Below, one piece after another: positions 63,991-64,000 of a DNA stretch of 64,000 nt. The notes under the pieces are model-generated. The model was not told the DNA's origin and did no database searches. It saw only the letters and a list, made by a program, of their open reading frames with translations. Position 1 is the stretch's first letter. Every line of letters begins with the position of its first letter. The stretch comes from JAUWGC01 sp963753055 (lineage in GTDB: Bacteria > Bacteroidota > Bacteroidia > Bacteroidales > B18-G4), in the NCBI GenBank assembly GCA_963753055.1, contig CAVWAP010000004.1, positions 1,091,352 through 1,155,351 on the forward strand. Reading direction: 5' to 3'. The position numbers and the translations under genes are program-made.

Positions 63991-64000
63991 GCGATGGCCT

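Larger units (their letters stand above)
61386..64000. repeat. Large duplication, right copy (about 2.6 kb)
   Basis: The block from the leader region through the 740-residue T9SS gene repeats 53280-55910, with an offset of 8.1 kb. Both intergenic and coding parts are included; a short stretch around 61580-61615 differs. The window ends within the block. Confidence 0.88.

Overview
The window looks like a chromosome segment from a Bacteroidota organism, probably in or near Bacteroidales/Marinilabiliales. The evidence is a SusC/SusD pair, hybrid two-component regulators with an AraC output, many type IX secretion (T9SS) type A C-terminal sorting domains (CTDs), a TTG/TAnnTTTG promoter grammar, and few Shine-Dalgarno sequences. 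No rRNA, tRNA or CRISPR array was recognised. Density is moderate, repeat content is very high, and at least nine genes are broken or reduced to remnants.

Layout. 1-2000: a modular receptor-L/LRR-like secreted protein (continues off the left edge) and an orphan CTD tail. 2012-3370: a FISUMP-type protein. 3471-12280: a decaying polysaccharide-utilisation-like locus with frameshifted SusC, intact SusD, a heavily damaged hybrid sensor/AraC regulator and a secreted propeller protein. 12551-18888: remnant gene, DUF362 membrane protein, frameshifted esterase lacking its nucleophile, aromatic amino-acid decarboxylase, SASA-type esterase. 19110-28453: two T9SS proteins, MscS and CorA, a CNNM remnant, a PepSY-like protein, a Bor-like lipoprotein, an S9D peptidase and a small membrane protein. 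28697-30918: a second receptor-L gene between 200-bp direct repeats. 31011-39325: GDSL lipoprotein, kynureninase, PBP1A, HD protein, DUF5916 outer-membrane protein. 40102-53325: LytTR regulator, propeller protein and LytS-type kinase, then YCF48-repeat and receptor-L proteins, then a propeller protein and an intact hybrid two-component regulator. 53592-64000: a decayed and an intact copy of a 740-residue T9SS protein, with a propeller lipoprotein, a DUF642-like lipoprotein and a frameshifted LamG protein between them.

Three things tie the window together. (1) Three times a TPR sensor kinase sharing an INVDSL-type N-terminal sensor lies beside a secreted five-bladed propeller protein of one family. 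(2) A promoter of fixed geometry (TTGACTA-N16-TATCTTTA/G), usually followed about 20 nt later by a 22-nt hairpin leader, precedes many of the secreted-protein and kinase genes and looks like a shared regulon signature. (3) Degenerate tandem heptamer (sometimes octamer) arrays occupy most intergenic gaps. They have also entered coding sequence: a signal peptide, a kinase ATPase domain, sorting domains and stop codons. Near-identical CTD cassettes, several without a gene, suggest that recombination between repeats reshuffles secreted-protein genes here. Some single-base frameshifts could be sequencing errors; the larger lesions cannot.
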